Origin: Alteromonas sp. 1_MG-2023
Lineage (GTDB): Bacteria; Pseudomonadota; Gammaproteobacteria; Enterobacterales; Alteromonadaceae
Direction of reading: 5' to 3'
Length of the DNA stretch: 64,000 bases
Assembly: GCF_030547075.1 (NCBI RefSeq)
Contig: NZ_JAUOQH010000005.1
Span: forward strand, 1-64,000
Shown piece after piece: positions 10,132-20,244 of the stretch (the first letter of the stretch is position 1; every line of letters begins with the position of its first letter). A model generated the notes under the pieces. The model saw only the letters and a program-made list of their open reading frames with translations. It was not told the DNA's origin and made no database searches. A program made the position numbers and the translations under genes.

Positions 10132-11456
10132 TGAAACCCACTCCATTACCGAAACAAAAAAACCTTCGTGCCGATTGTGCATGGGTGATATACCAAATTC
10201 TTGAACAAGGTAAATCGTCAAGAGACTGCCTTGAACGCGTTCAGCGTCGTCATCACCCTAGAGACAATGCGTGGATCCAAGAAATGTCTTTGGGCGTCAT
10301 GCGTAAACTTCCGATATTGCAGCATTGGTTACGAGAATTGCTCGACCGCCCTTTAAAAGGGAATAAAAAAGTCATTGAGCATCTTATTTTGTTGGGGCTG
10401 TATCAATTAGCCTTTTCACGCGTAAGCCAGCATGCAGCAGTGGGCGAAACCGTTAATGCTTCGTCTTATTTAGGCGGTACGGCATTAAAAGGTTTGGTGA
10501 ACGCGGTACTACGTAACTTTATGCGTCAAGAACTGGCGGACAAACCTATCGACAACCCTATTATTGCCAGTGGACTACCTAAATGGTTATTTAAGGCCCT
10601 TGACGATGCTTATGGGCAAGATGCTGATACTGTGCGTGAAGCCACCAATGCCATGGCACCAATTTGGTTGCGAGTAAACACAAAGCAGACATCGATTGAA
10701 GATTACTGTGTTGCACTAGACAGTGTAGACATTCACTATTCTCGAAGTGCCGAACACCTAGATGCTATAAGACTTGAAAACCGTGAAGATATTACGGGGC
10801 TTCCAGGGTTTGAAAAAGGCCATTTTGCTGTACAAGACGGTGCTGCTCAGCTTGCAGCGCATTACTTGGATGCTCAACCACATGAGCGAGTATTAGATTG
10901 TTGCGCTGCACCAGGTGGTAAAACCGGCCATATTATTGAGCGTACCCCTGAGTTAGCCTATTGCCTTGCCCTTGATGCTGACGAGAACCGCTTAAAGCGC
11001 GTTGAAGAAAACATGACTCGCCTGCAGCATACGCAAACTAATCTGCCAGTGATAAAACAAGGCGATGCCGCCAAACCAGACACATGGTGGGATGGACACC
11101 ACTTCGACCGAATTCTACTTGATGCACCGTGCTCTGCCACAGGTGTTATACGACGCCACCCTGATATTCGGTGGCTAAGAAAGTCTAGCGATATTGATGC
11201 GCTCGCAGCACTGCAAGCCGAGATACTCAGCAGTTTATGGCAAACCTTGAAGCCTGGTGGCACATTGTTGTACGCCACCTGCTCTATTCTGCCACAAGAG
11301 AATAGCCAACAGATTAGCGCATTTTTAGAAAATAACTTAGATGCCACTTTAGTTCCTATTACAAAGACGGAAACCACAAGCAAGCCTGGTAGACAAATAC
11401 TTCCTGGCGAGCAACAAATGGATGGTTTCTACTATGCGAGACTGATAAAGTCGTAA
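10131..11456 (+). CDS. rsmB: 16S rRNA m5C967 methyltransferase
   Basis: SAM-dependent cytosine-C5 methylation of 16S rRNA C967. An N-terminal NusB-like RNA-binding domain (about residues 1-140) precedes the methyltransferase: SAM loop LDCCAAPGGKTGHI, the catalytic Cys in APCSATGVIRRHPD and the second Cys in YATCSILPQEN. The length of 441 is slightly more than E. coli RsmB (429). The start is GTG at 10131, overlapping the fmt stop by one base, which suggests coupled translation. Confidence 0.97.
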   Translation: MKPTPLPKQKNLRADCAWVIYQILEQGKSSRDCLERVQRRHHPRDNAWIQEMSLGVMRKLPILQHWLRELLDRPLKGNKKVIEHLILLGLYQLAFSRVSQHAAVGETVNASSYLGGTALKGLVNAVLRNFMRQELADKPIDNPIIASGLPKWLFKALDDAYGQDADTVREATNAMAPIWLRVNTKQTSIEDYCVALDSVDIHYSRSAEHLDAIRLENREDITGLPGFEKGHFAVQDGAAQLAAHYLDAQPHERVLDCCAAPGGKTGHIIERTPELAYCLALDADENRLKRVEENMTRLQHTQTNLPVIKQGDAAKPDTWWDGHHFDRILLDAPCSATGVIRRHPDIRWLRKSSDIDALAALQAEILSSLWQTLKPGGTLLYATCSILPQENSQQISAFLENNLDATLVPITKTETTSKPGRQILPGEQQMDGFYYARLIKS

Positions 11457-11489
11457 CGCAAATAAAAGCAATAAGGCACATAAACACCG

Positions 11490-12869
11490 ATGAAAATCAT
11501 CATTTTAGGCGCAGGTCAGGTTGGCGGAACACTTGCTGAGAACCTGGTAGGGGAAAAGAACGATATTACGGTTATCGATTCTGATCCTAATACCTTACGT
11601 GCACTTCAAGACCGATTAGATTTACAGGTGGTGAATGGGGTAGGCTCTCACCCTGACGTATTACGTAAAGCCGGCGCAGAAGATGCCGACATGCTTATTG
11701 CTGTAACGAACAGTGATGAAAGTAATATGCTTGCTTGCCAAGTAGCTTTTAGTTTATTTAAAACCCCTACCAAAATTGCTCGCGTTCGCTCAGAACAATA
11801 CATTATTTACCAAGAACAACTTTATAAGCAGCAGGATATTCCTGTTGACCATATCATTGCCCCTGAACAATTGGTTACCAAAGCGATTAAACGGCTTATC
11901 GACTACCCAGGAGCCTTGCAGGTTGTTGAATTTGCTGACGGTAAAGCCAGCTTAGTGGCGGTAAAAGCCTATTATGGCGGTTTATTGGTAGGCCACGCGT
12001 TATCGGCGCTTAAAGATCATATGCCTAATGTGGAAACCCGGGTGGCAGCGATATACCGACGAGGTCGCCCTATTCGACCGCTAGGCACCACGGTTATCGA
12101 AGCCGATGATGAAGTATTCTTTATTGCTGCTACCAAACATATTCGCGCGGTAATGAGTGAACTTCAGAAATTAGAGTCTAGCTACAAACGCATTATGATA
12201 GCCGGTGGCGGTTTAATTGGTGCCGGGCTTGCACGTAAGCTTGAACACAAACATAACGTGAAGCTTATTGAGTATAGTCACGAAAGGGCAAAGTACCTTT
12301 CAGCTCACTTAGACAAAACCATTGTCTTTAGCGGTGATGCATCAGATCCAGAATTACTCAGTGAAGAAAATGTCGAGCAAGTCGATGCTTTCATTGCGGT
12401 AACTAATGATGATGAAGCTAACATCATGTCTGCTATGTTGGCTAAGCGTATGGGCGCACAAAAAGCCATGGTACTCATTCAACGCAGTGCCTACGTAGAC
12501 TTAGTACAAGGTGGAGAAATAGACATTGCCTTCTCTCCACAACAAGCGACTATTTCAGCGTTACTTACCCATGTTAGACGTGGTGACATAGTAAACGTAT
12601 ATTCGTTGCGCCGCGGCGCCGCAGAGGCCATTGAAGCAATCGCCCATGGTGATGAAAATACTTCTAAGGTTGTGGGTAAAGAAATCGGTAAAATTAAACT
12701 GCCTCCGGGGACGACCATAGGCGCAGTAGTGAGAGATGACCAAGTAATTATTGCCCATAGCGATACGCTGATTGAAGCTAACGACCACGTTATTCTTTTC
12801 TTAGTCGACAAAAAATATATCGGCGATGTAGAAAAGCTGTTCCAACCCAGCGCATTCTTCTTTGGTTAA
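11490..12869 (+). CDS. trkA: Trk potassium uptake regulatory subunit TrkA
   Basis: Cytosolic NAD(H)-binding regulator of the Trk K+ channel. Two RCK modules are arranged in tandem, each with a Rossmann motif ([13 protein letters not shown] at residue 1; [14 protein letters not shown] near residue 235) and a RCK-C ligand domain. The length of 459 matches E. coli TrkA. It is the last gene of the def operon and converges on trkH, its membrane partner, so both subunits of the system are neighbours. Confidence 0.97.
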   Translation: MKIIILGAGQVGGTLAENLVGEKNDITVIDSDPNTLRALQDRLDLQVVNGVGSHPDVLRKAGAEDADMLIAVTNSDESNMLACQVAFSLFKTPTKIARVRSEQYIIYQEQLYKQQDIPVDHIIAPEQLVTKAIKRLIDYPGALQVVEFADGKASLVAVKAYYGGLLVGHALSALKDHMPNVETRVAAIYRRGRPIRPLGTTVIEADDEVFFIAATKHIRAVMSELQKLESSYKRIMIAGGGLIGAGLARKLEHKHNVKLIEYSHERAKYLSAHLDKTIVFSGDASDPELLSEENVEQVDAFIAVTNDDEANIMSAMLAKRMGAQKAMVLIQRSAYVDLVQGGEIDIAFSPQQATISALLTHVRRGDIVNVYSLRRGAAEAIEAIAHGDENTSKVVGKEIGKIKLPPGTTIGAVVRDDQVIIAHSDTLIEANDHVILFLVDKKYIGDVEKLFQPSAFFFG

Positions 12870-12883
12870 TTAGAAAAAGCACA

Positions 12884-12909
12884 TGGCGAAAACGGTATTA
12901 GCTTCGCCA
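12884..12909 (-). terminator. possible trkH terminator
   Basis: TGGCGAA (12884-12890) pairs with TTCGCCA (12903-12909) across a 12-nt loop; on the minus strand CTTTTTC follows a few bases later. It overlaps the trkH stop codon and lies between the convergent trkA and trkH. Confidence 0.45.
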
Positions 12910-14349
12910 GAACGTGGGTGAAAACAGAACCAGCAACGAAAAGACTTCCAGTCGCCCAAATACCATTCCTACGACTAAAATCCATTTACCTGCATCGGTT
13001 ACATCCGCATAGTTTGACGCAACACTGCCTAATCCTGGACCAAGGTTATTTAACATGGCTGCGGTAGCGGTAAACGCGCTTAAGTTATCTAGCCCTGTGG
13101 CGATTAAGCCAATCATTAGTATCACAAACACAACAGCGTAAGCCGAGAAGAAGCCCCACACTGCCTCAACGACTTTATCGGGCATAGCTCGTTCACCTAA
13201 CTTAACTGAATACACAGCTTTAGGGTGTATAAGCCTGTCTACTTCACGCTTCCCCTGAAGGAATAGCAAACATACACGCACCACTTTCAACCCGCCCCCC
13301 GTTGAACTAGCACAGCCTCCAATAAAACTTGAAAAGATGAGCAGTATAGGTAAAAACGTAGGCCAAATTGAAAAGTCTGTGGTGGCAAACCCTGCGGTTG
13401 TACTCACTGATACGGCTTGGATCATGGCTTGGTCGAGTGCGACTTCAGCTGAATCATAAAACCCAGAAAGCGTAAGCACCAAGAAACACAGCAAAATAAG
13501 CGTTGCTTGAATAAAGAAGAAGGCCTTAAATTCAGGATCATGAAAATAGCCTTTAACAGAACGGGTGCTTACTGCTGCATAGTGAAGAGAAAAATTAAGC
13601 GCCGCTATTAATAAGAAAACCGTACATACCACGTTAACCATTGGGCTATTGAAATAACCAAGGCTAGCATCGTGGGTTGAGAATCCGCCAATAGCAACGG
13701 TTGAAAAGGCGTGGCAAATCGCATCAAAAACGTCCATACCGGCCAACCAATAGGCGGCTGCACAGGCGATAGTAATAGAGAGATAAATGTACCAAAGATG
13801 TTTTGCTGTATCGGCAATACGGGGGGTCATTTTATTATCTTTTACCGGCCCTGGCGTTTCTGCACGATATAACTGCATCCCCCCAACACCTAGTATAGGG
13901 AGTATTGCCACAGCAAGTACGATAATACCCATCCCGCCCAACCACTGTAACTGCTGGCGGTAAAACTGCACCGAGTGTGGCAGGAAATCAATCCCTTCAA
14001 TAACCGTAGCCCCGGTTGTGGTTAACCCAGAAAATGACTCGAAGAAAGCGTCGGTTACTGTCATGCTCGGTTGTTCTAACAACATAAGAGGCACCGCCCC
14101 CACGCTAGCGAGTACCGACCAGAATAAGGCAACAATTAAGAAGCCTTCTCGCGCTCGCAAGTCGTTTTTTTGTTGCCGGTTTGGATACCAAAGTACCATC
14201 CCCCCACCAACACAAAAGAAAAACGCAAGGGTAAAGGGCAAACCACTACCATCTTGATATATCAGGGATACCACAGCGGGTGGGATCATAGTTACGCTAA
14301 ACAGCGCAATAAGTAGCCCTAAAATTCGTACAATGGCACGGTAGTGCAT
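12898..14349 (-). CDS. trkH: Trk potassium transporter membrane subunit TrkH
   Basis: K+-conducting inner membrane subunit of the Trk system. The 483-residue protein has about ten to twelve hydrophobic segments and the four pore-loop blocks of the SKT family (TTTGATVIEG, AIGGFSTHDAS, STTAGFATTDF, NNLGPGLGSV), each with the filter Gly. A conserved GGCASSTGGGLKVVR lies before the third cytoplasmic loop. It is transcribed toward trkA from its own promoter. Confidence 0.97.
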   Translation of the reverse strand: MHYRAIVRILGLLIALFSVTMIPPAVVSLIYQDGSGLPFTLAFFFCVGGGMVLWYPNRQQKNDLRAREGFLIVALFWSVLASVGAVPLMLLEQPSMTVTDAFFESFSGLTTTGATVIEGIDFLPHSVQFYRQQLQWLGGMGIIVLAVAILPILGVGGMQLYRAETPGPVKDNKMTPRIADTAKHLWYIYLSITIACAAAYWLAGMDVFDAICHAFSTVAIGGFSTHDASLGYFNSPMVNVVCTVFLLIAALNFSLHYAAVSTRSVKGYFHDPEFKAFFFIQATLILLCFLVLTLSGFYDSAEVALDQAMIQAVSVSTTAGFATTDFSIWPTFLPILLIFSSFIGGCASSTGGGLKVVRVCLLFLQGKREVDRLIHPKAVYSVKLGERAMPDKVVEAVWGFFSAYAVVFVILMIGLIATGLDNLSAFTATAAMLNNLGPGLGSVASNYADVTDAGKWILVVGMVFGRLEVFSLLVLFSPTFWRS

Positions 14350-14459
14350 GCTTCTTTATGCCTTTCGTTATTAGTAAACTCGCGATTTACAGTGTTCGCG
14401 GTTTTTAGAGGATACAAGATTTTCTACTACATTGACGCGATTATAGGGCTATAAGCAAA

Positions 14460-15113
14460 TTATTTCATCGCTAGTACCGTTTCTACCATTTTATTAATGC
14501 TAGCATGGGCTTGTAAGATATTTTGCGCTGTCATATAGGCAGGCGTAGTGACTAGCTTGTTTTCAACATCCACCACGACTTCATCAACGTCGCAGTTAAC
14601 ATGGCAAGCGCCTAAAGCATTAATTGCATTTGCTGTGTCTTCATCAGTACCAATGGTTAATTTTACACCATTGCCATACACGCTAGCGGCTAGTGCAGGA
14701 GCGATACAGGCGTAGGCAACAGGCTTCTTCGCTTTCGCAAAATCATTGCACACTGATAGTACATCTTTATCGACAACGCTTTTTTCACCGTCGACAGCAA
14801 ACGTACAAAGGTTCTTTGCCGCACCAAAGCCACCTGGCAAAATAAGGTAGTCGAAGTCTGATACATTGCACTCAGTAATAGGCTTAACATTACCTCGGGC
14901 AATTCGTGCTGACTCTACCAACACATTACGCGTTTCAGCTTCTGAGACTTCGCCGGTTAAATGATTCACCACGTGCATTTGCGACTTATCTGGCGCAAAA
15001 CATTGATAACCTACCCCAGCTTGTTCAATGGCTAAGAGCGTTAATACAGACTCGTGAATTTCAGCGCCATCAAATACACCACAGCCACTTAGAATTACTG
15101 CAACTTGCTTCAT
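14460..15113 (-). CDS. elbB: ElbB-type DJ-1/PfpI-like protein (glyoxalase)
   Basis: A 217-residue class I amidotransferase-like fold. It starts with KQVAVILSGCGVFDGAEIHE, has DYLILPGGFGAAKNL, and the nucleophile-elbow region AYACIAPALAASVYG with Cys near residue 135. E. coli ElbB has glyoxalase activity; an older link to isoprenoid synthesis is not established. It is upstream of trkH by 110 bp, and AGGAGG-like sequence precedes the ATG (minus strand, about 15117-15123). Confidence 0.93.
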   Translation of the reverse strand: MKQVAVILSGCGVFDGAEIHESVLTLLAIEQAGVGYQCFAPDKSQMHVVNHLTGEVSEAETRNVLVESARIARGNVKPITECNVSDFDYLILPGGFGAAKNLCTFAVDGEKSVVDKDVLSVCNDFAKAKKPVAYACIAPALAASVYGNGVKLTIGTDEDTANAINALGACHVNCDVDEVVVDVENKLVTTPAYMTAQNILQAHASINKMVETVLAMK

Positions 15114-15202
15114 AATGTCCTCCTAGACCTTACCAAACCGACTTATGCAATTTTTGGCTATAAAACCATCAACTGTTCAAAAAAAAGTCTTAATAAGCGG
15201 TA

Positions 15203-15230
15203 TTGGATTGTTAAATTCTTATGCTACATT
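15203..15230 (+). promoter_or_regulatory. extended -10 sigma70 promoter upstream of polA
   Basis: TTGGAT (15203-15208), 16-bp spacer, TACATT (15225-15230) with TG one base upstream (extended -10). The predicted start is near 15237. It precedes a terminator at 15359, so it drives either a short RNA or an attenuated polA leader. Confidence 0.55.
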
Positions 15231-15236
15231 ATCTGA

Positions 15237-15391
15237 CCAATTTGGTTAAACTAAAAAAAATAAGTTCACCAAGTTATCCACATAAAAAGGAATGATGAGT
15301 TGCAGGTACGCAGTCCACTCTCTTATTTTTCATTCCCTTATTTTTATTGCTTTACAGGACGATCTTTCTATTAACAAAGATCGTTCTTTTT
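15237..15391 (+). ncRNA. candidate small RNA or attenuated leader upstream of polA
   Basis: This segment runs from the predicted start behind an extended -10 promoter to a good Rho-independent terminator. It carries a perfect DnaA box (TTATCCACA, 15274-15282) and a pyrimidine-rich part with two CTTATTTTT copies. A 60-codon reading frame from 15292 runs through the terminator hairpin and has no recognisable composition, so I treat it as chance. I cannot match the RNA to a known family. Confidence 0.35.
15359..15391 (+). terminator. Rho-independent terminator before polA
   Basis: ACGATCTTT (15359-15367) and AAAGATCGT (15376-15384) form a perfect 9-bp stem with an 8-nt loop, followed by TCTTTTTG. 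It lies 133 bp before the polA start on the same strand. Confidence 0.75.
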
Positions 15392-15419
15392 GTTGTGCTA
15401 TTTTTATTAGATCACAACT

Positions 15420-15428
15420 TTATCCACA
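15420..15428 (+). promoter_or_regulatory. DnaA box upstream of polA
   Basis: TTATCCACA, the high-affinity R1-type DnaA box, 95 bp before the polA start; a second perfect copy is at 15274-15282. The rest of the 410-bp elbB-polA gap shows only the promoter/terminator unit described separately. Confidence 0.5.
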
Positions 15429-15523
15429 GACGATCCCTTTATTAATGTTGCCATGCTCTATGGCGATCCACTAGCGGCTATGGCATGCTTGCGCCTTATT
15501 CTAAGCTTGGTTAATGCATAGCT

Positions 15524-18331
15524 ATGACAGATTCTAAAAAGCCTCCTTTCATTCTAGTAGATGGATCATCTTATCTATTTAGAGCATTTCACGGATTGCC
15601 GCCCCTGACGAACTCAAAAGGTCAAGATACTGGTGCGATCTATGGTGTTGTCAACATGCTGAAAAGCTTGATTAGACAGTACAACCCTACACACATGGCC
15701 GTCATCTTTGATGCCAAAGGTAAAACGTTTCGCGACGATATTTATGAAGAATATAAAGCGAACCGCCCACCTATGCCGGAAGAGTTACGTAGCCAAATAG
15801 AACCATTACATACCATTATCAAAGCCATGGGGTTACCTGTAATCGTTGAGTCTGGCGTTGAAGCCGATGATGTTATAGGTACCCTAGCCTGTCGTGCCAC
15901 AGAACATGGTATCGATACTTTGATCAGTACCGGCGATAAAGACATGGCGCAACTGGTCAACGACAATGTCACCTTGATCAATACCATGACGAATCAGATT
16001 ATGGATATTGAAGGGGTCAACACGAAATTCGGTATTCCACCGGAACTGGTTATCGACTTCTTAGCCCTAAAGGGTGACAAAGTAGATAACATTCCTGGCG
16101 TACCCGGTGTGGGTGATAAAAGTGCCCAAGCGCTATTAAACGGTATTGGTGGCATCAGTGCTATCTATGGCAATCTTGATAAAATTGCCGATCTCTCATT
16201 TAGAGGGAGCAAAACCATGGCAGCCAAAATGCAAGAGTATGAAGAGCAAGCTCGCTTGTCATACACCCTTGCCACGATTGCCATTGATTTAGATCTAGAA
16301 TACAAAATAGATGAGCTACGCCCTACTGCTCCAGATAACCAAACCTTACAGTCGATGTTTGCAGAGTATGAATTCAAGCGCTGGCATACCGAAATTAGCG
16401 CATTGATCGCAGGTGATGGTAGTGAGCTTTCAAAAGCAGAAAGCGGGAAAAGTACGTCTGACGCTAGCGAGTCTGAATCAAACGATACAAAGGCAGCGCA
16501 GCCAGAAAGTAATATCGATAAATCTGGTTATGACGTGGTGTTAGATGAAGCTACGTTTGAGGCTTGGATTGAAAAACTAAAAGCAGCGCCGCTTATTGCT
16601 GTTGATACTGAAACGACCAGTGTTAACTACATGGAAGCTGAACTTGTTGGTGTTTCTTTTTGTATTGAACCTGGTGCTGCGGCTTACGTGCCAGTTGCTC
16701 ATGATTATCCTGATGCACCCACGCAGTTATCAAGAGAGTACGTGCTAGCAGCATTGAAGCCTATTTTAGAGTCTGAAACCATCATCAAAGTGGGTCAGCA
16801 TATTAAATATGACAAGAATGTACTCGCGCATTACGACATCACCCTAAATGGTATTGGCTTTGACACTATGCTGGAAAGCTATGTGTTAAACAGCACCGCG
16901 CAGCGCCATGACATGGACTCGCTAGCCCTTGCCTATTTAGGTCATAAAACGATTCACTTTGAAGAAATTGCCGGTAAAGGTGCTAAACAGCTTACTTTTA
17001 ACCAAATTGGGTTAGAAGAAGCAGGCCCTTATGCTGCCGAAGATGCTGATATTACTATGCGCCTTCATCAAGCAATATGGGCAAAGCTAGAGAACGAACC
17101 CAAACTTAAAACGCTGTTGGTTGATGTTGAAGTGCCGGTTGCTTGTGTTTTATCTCGTATGGAACAGCAAGGTGTATTAATTGAAAGCCAACGGTTGCGC
17201 CAGCAGAGCCAAGATTTAGCTACGCGCATTGCTGAATTGGAAAAAGAAGTACATGAAGAAGCCGGCGAAGTATTTAACTTAGGCTCGCCAAAACAGCTTC
17301 AACACATTTTGTTTGAAAAAATGTCGTTACCGGTTATTAAGAAAACCCCCAAGGGTGCCCCTTCTACTTCTGAAGAAGTACTTCAAGAACTTGCCCTTGA
17401 ATTCCCGTTACCTAAAAAGTTAATGGAATACCGAGGGTTAACAAAGCTTAAAAATACGTATACCGACAAACTTCCTAAGATGATTAATCACCGTACGGGT
17501 CGTGTTCATACTTCTTACCATCAAGCTATTACTGCGACGGGCCGGTTATCTTCAACGGATCCTAACCTTCAAAACATTCCTATTAGAAACGAAGAAGGGC
17601 GTAAAGTTAGACAAGCTTTTGTTCCTCGTGAAGGGTACAAGATTGTTGCTGCCGATTACTCTCAAATTGAACTTAGAATAATGGCTCACTTGTCGGGCGA
17701 TGAAGGCCTACTTGATGCATTTGCCCACGGTAGAGATATTCATAAAGCCACCGCTGCGGAAGTGTTTGGGGTAACGTTAGATGAAGTGACTACTGAGCAA
17801 CGTCGTAGTGCTAAAGCCATTAACTTTGGTTTGATATACGGCATGAGTGCCTTTGGTCTTGCTAAACAACTTAATATTCCTCGTCACGAAGCACAAAAAT
17901 ATATGGACCTATATTTTGAACGCTACCCTGGTGTACTTGACTACATGGATAGCACTCGAGAAGGCGCCAAAGAAAAGGGTTATGTTGAAACTGTGTTTGG
18001 TCGTCGCTTGTACCTACCAGACATTAAAGCCAGTAATGGCGCACGTCGTAAAGGCGCAGAGCGGGCGGCAATTAATGCGCCCATGCAAGGTACGGCTGCC
18101 GATATCATTAAAATGGCAATGATCAAAGTTGATGATTGGATCAGATCTCTTGAAAGTGACGATGTGCTCATGATGATGCAGGTACACGATGAATTGGTGT
18201 TTGAGATTAAAGAAGAACATTTAGAAGAGCAGATGAAGAATATTGTTAGCTTAATGGAAAAAGCTGCAGTATTAAATGTGCCTCTAGTGGTTGAAGCCGG
18301 TGTAGGAAATAACTGGGATGAAGCACACTAA
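15524..18331 (+). CDS. polA: DNA polymerase I
   Basis: Repair and Okazaki-fragment processing polymerase, 935 residues with all three activities. The N-terminal 5'-3' exonuclease (about 1-295) begins [16 protein letters not shown]. An Asp/Ser/Glu-rich linker (about 300-335) follows. The 3'-5' exonuclease keeps its acidic residues ([25 protein letters not shown]), so proofreading is expected. Polymerase motifs are [35 protein letters not shown] and [11 protein letters not shown]. The start has no clear Shine-Dalgarno. A terminator and spf follow directly. Confidence 0.98.
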   Translation: MTDSKKPPFILVDGSSYLFRAFHGLPPLTNSKGQDTGAIYGVVNMLKSLIRQYNPTHMAVIFDAKGKTFRDDIYEEYKANRPPMPEELRSQIEPLHTIIKAMGLPVIVESGVEADDVIGTLACRATEHGIDTLISTGDKDMAQLVNDNVTLINTMTNQIMDIEGVNTKFGIPPELVIDFLALKGDKVDNIPGVPGVGDKSAQALLNGIGGISAIYGNLDKIADLSFRGSKTMAAKMQEYEEQARLSYTLATIAIDLDLEYKIDELRPTAPDNQTLQSMFAEYEFKRWHTEISALIAGDGSELSKAESGKSTSDASESESNDTKAAQPESNIDKSGYDVVLDEATFEAWIEKLKAAPLIAVDTETTSVNYMEAELVGVSFCIEPGAAAYVPVAHDYPDAPTQLSREYVLAALKPILESETIIKVGQHIKYDKNVLAHYDITLNGIGFDTMLESYVLNSTAQRHDMDSLALAYLGHKTIHFEEIAGKGAKQLTFNQIGLEEAGPYAAEDADITMRLHQAIWAKLENEPKLKTLLVDVEVPVACVLSRMEQQGVLIESQRLRQQSQDLATRIAELEKEVHEEAGEVFNLGSPKQLQHILFEKMSLPVIKKTPKGAPSTSEEVLQELALEFPLPKKLMEYRGLTKLKNTYTDKLPKMINHRTGRVHTSYHQAITATGRLSSTDPNLQNIPIRNEEGRKVRQAFVPREGYKIVAADYSQIELRIMAHLSGDEGLLDAFAHGRDIHKATAAEVFGVTLDEVTTEQRRSAKAINFGLIYGMSAFGLAKQLNIPRHEAQKYMDLYFERYPGVLDYMDSTREGAKEKGYVETVFGRRLYLPDIKASNGARRKGAERAAINAPMQGTAADIIKMAMIKVDDWIRSLESDDVLMMMQVHDELVFEIKEEHLEEQMKNIVSLMEKAAVLNVPLVVEAGVGNNWDEAH

Positions 18332-18376
18332 GAGGTAATTAGATTACAGAAAATGGTGAGCAATAGCTCAAAATTG

Positions 18377-18418
18377 GGCAAGTTTGGTAATTTTATTACA
18401 CTCTTGCTTGCCTTTTTT
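18377..18418 (+). terminator. polA Rho-independent terminator
   Basis: GGCAAG (18377-18382) pairs with CTTGCC (18407-18412), with an inner GTAAT/ATTAC hairpin, followed by six T. An outer ATGGTGA/TCACCAT pair brackets it. It lies just upstream of spf. Confidence 0.75.
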
Positions 18419-18442
18419 CACCATTATTGTACCCTAATGCGT

Positions 18443-18514
18443 GTAGGGTACAGAGGTGAGAAATCTGTTTTCAAACCTTTGCTTTAACCCCGACAGATTT
18501 GTCGGGGTTTTTTT
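18443..18514 (+). ncRNA. spf: Spot 42 small RNA (short form)
   Basis: The 5' end GTAGGGTACAGAGGTGAG is the conserved start of Spot 42 (E. coli reads GTAGGGTACAGAGGTAAG), and the position directly after polA and before engB is the classical spf locus. It ends in a terminator, ACCCCGAC-AGATTT-GTCGGGGT, with seven T (18503-18514). At about 72 nt it is clearly shorter than the 109-nt enterobacterial RNA: the middle region is reduced. Spot 42 base-pairs with mRNAs of carbon metabolism via Hfq. No convincing CRP box was seen upstream, so CRP repression is not assured. Confidence 0.85.
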
Positions 18515-18740
18515 ATGTCTGAAATTAATCCCCTGAAACAAGATAAGAATAAAATAATTAAAAAACAGATACTTATAGAAAAACAGAAAATTTTCCATCT
18601 ATTAAAATGAACTAATCGAAATCTGCCCACTCTATATATTCGGTTTTTATGTGTTTTCTCTAAGTATTTTTTGCCCCGCTTTTAGCGGGGCTTTCTTTTA
18701 TGTGGCCCTTTATTTAGCTCAGTCGTTCAAACTGTTTATT
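18515..18740 (+). other. spf-engB intergenic region with an extra terminator
   Basis: Behind the spf terminator lie a 31-codon A-rich reading frame (18515-18610, start codon immediately after the spf T-tract, no ribosome site), a TATATT element near 18635 and a strong plus-strand terminator at 18673-18698. engB is on the opposite strand, so this terminator serves no annotated gene. It may back up spf or end an unknown short RNA. Confidence 0.4.
18673..18698 (+). terminator. Rho-independent terminator downstream of spf
   Basis: GCCCCGC (18673-18679), loop TTTTA, GCGGGGC (18685-18691), then TTTCTTTT. The T-tract is on the plus strand; reading the other way the stem is followed by A residues, so it is not a normal terminator for engB. 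Confidence 0.8.
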
Positions 18741-19358
18741 TTATTCTGCGTCAGGTTTTTCTACATCAAGCGCCAACCACTTATTCAGTACGGTTTCTAA
18801 CTCTGGTAACCCTTGTCGATTTAACGATGAGAAAGTATTAACCGTCACATCACCCATGAACGCCATTGCGGCTTCACGAGCCATTAGCAGCTGCGCCTTT
18901 CGCTTTCCTGATTTAAGCTTGTCTGATTTTGTCAACAAAGCTAACACAGGGATATTTGAATCTACTGCCCAGTGAATCAAATCTTGGTCAAGGTCTTTAA
19001 ATGGATGGCGAATGTCCATTAGCACAACTAGGCCTTTTAGCGACTTACGCTTTTGAAGGTATTCACCCAAAGCTTGTTGCCATTTATTTTTCATCGCAAT
19101 AGGTACTTGTGCAAACCCGTACCCTGGCAAATCCACCAAACGGCGATCTTCTTCAAGATTAAATACATTGATGAGTTGCGTGCGACCAGGTGTTTTACTG
19201 GTTCTTGCTAAGTTCTTTTGGCGAGTAAGCGTGTTTAACGCACTCGACTTCCCCGCATTAGAGCGGCCGGCAAAAGCAACCTCAATTCCGCTGTCATCTT
19301 TTAAATGGCGAATATCAGGTGCGCTGATAAAGAACTTTGCTTTGGTGTAATACGACAT
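18741..19358 (-). CDS. engB: ribosome biogenesis GTPase EngB (YihA/YsxC)
   Basis: Essential GTPase for late assembly of the 50S subunit. G motifs are in order: [14 protein letters not shown] (G1, about residue 30), TPGRTQ (G2), VDLPGYGFA (G3), LLTKSDKL (G4) and the NTFSS-type G5. The length of 205 is normal. polA-spf-engB-yihI synteny matches E. coli except for the inserted cytochrome gene. Confidence 0.96.
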   Translation of the reverse strand: MSYYTKAKFFISAPDIRHLKDDSGIEVAFAGRSNAGKSSALNTLTRQKNLARTSKTPGRTQLINVFNLEEDRRLVDLPGYGFAQVPIAMKNKWQQALGEYLQKRKSLKGLVVLMDIRHPFKDLDQDLIHWAVDSNIPVLALLTKSDKLKSGKRKAQLLMAREAAMAFMGDVTVNTFSSLNRQGLPELETVLNKWLALDVEKPDAE

Positions 19359-19532
19359 CTAGACTTACCTCAAATGCGTCATAACCCTAGAATTAAACTC
19401 TATTAATGATCTAAACCTGCTAAAAACCATAGTTTTATCATGGAATAGGTTTTTCTGACGCGTTAAATGTGTAAAATACGCATGATATCACGTATGTTAC
19501 GCGAGCCGTTGGATCCATTTAAGAGATTTATT

Positions 19533-20156
19533 ATGAAAAAACTGTGTTTGTTATTGTGTGTGTCTTTAGGTATTTCAGTTTCTGCGATGGCAGAAGGTGA
19601 TGCTGAAGCCGGTAAAGCAAAATCTGCAGTATGTGCAGCATGTCATGGTCCTGATGGTAACAGCATGATAGACATGAATCCCAAAATAGCAGGACAACAC
19701 GAAAAGTACCTCGTTAAGCAATTAATGGAGTTCAAGCTTGCGTCACAGACAGGTGGCGAAGAAGGCCGTAACAATGCCGTAATGAACGGTATGGCAGCCC
19801 CTCTTTCAGAACAAGACATGAAAGACCTAGCCGCTTACTTCTCTAGCCAAACACCTAAAGAAGGTGAAACCCCAGAGCAATACATTGAAGCCGGTCGCGC
19901 TTTATATCAAGGCGGCGACGAATCTCGTGGTGTAACCGCATGTATTGCTTGTCATGGTCCTAAAGGTAATGGAATGGGCTTAGCGGGTTTTCCTGATATC
20001 AGTGGTCAGCATGTAACTTATACTGCAGCACAACTGAAATCATTTCGTGCTGGCGATCGTCACAACGACATGAATGGCATGATGCGTGATATTGCGATGA
20101 AATTAACCGATGAAGATATCGAAATTTTATCTAATTATATCGCGGGCTTACACTAA
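19533..20156 (+). CDS. di-haem cytochrome c4
   Basis: A 207-residue periplasmic electron carrier: Sec signal peptide (MKKLCLLLCVSLGISVSAMA), then two homologous c-type domains with CAACH and CIACH haem-binding motifs and downstream Met ligands (for example in GMAAP and GMMRD contexts). Cytochrome c4 typically donates electrons to cbb3 or other terminal oxidases. The start at 19533 is chosen because AAGAGA lies 6 nt upstream and the signal peptide begins there. It has no partner oxidase nearby and is inserted between engB and yihI. Confidence 0.94.
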   Translation: MKKLCLLLCVSLGISVSAMAEGDAEAGKAKSAVCAACHGPDGNSMIDMNPKIAGQHEKYLVKQLMEFKLASQTGGEEGRNNAVMNGMAAPLSEQDMKDLAAYFSSQTPKEGETPEQYIEAGRALYQGGDESRGVTACIACHGPKGNGMGLAGFPDISGQHVTYTAAQLKSFRAGDRHNDMNGMMRDIAMKLTDEDIEILSNYIAGLH

Positions 20157-20244
20157 AATTCCAAAAATACATGCGCTTTTGTTAATTAATTGTTGCGCAT
20201 AAAGTTGTATTTCAAAAATATTCGTGTAATCTATCGCAATAGTT

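Noticed and set aside
14381-14406. CGCGA/TCGCG hairpin followed by GTTTTT between elbB and trkH
   Set aside because: The T-tract is on the plus strand while both flanking genes are on the minus strand, and the stem is only 5 bp.
15292-15474. 60-codon plus-strand frame upstream of polA with AAGGA near its start
   Set aside because: It runs through a perfect terminator hairpin and a DnaA box, the ribosome site is too close to the first ATG, and the protein has no coherent composition.
18443-18514. A SpfP-like small protein inside Spot 42
   Set aside because: The E. coli AUG is not present in this shorter RNA; the only possible GTG frame runs past the terminator.
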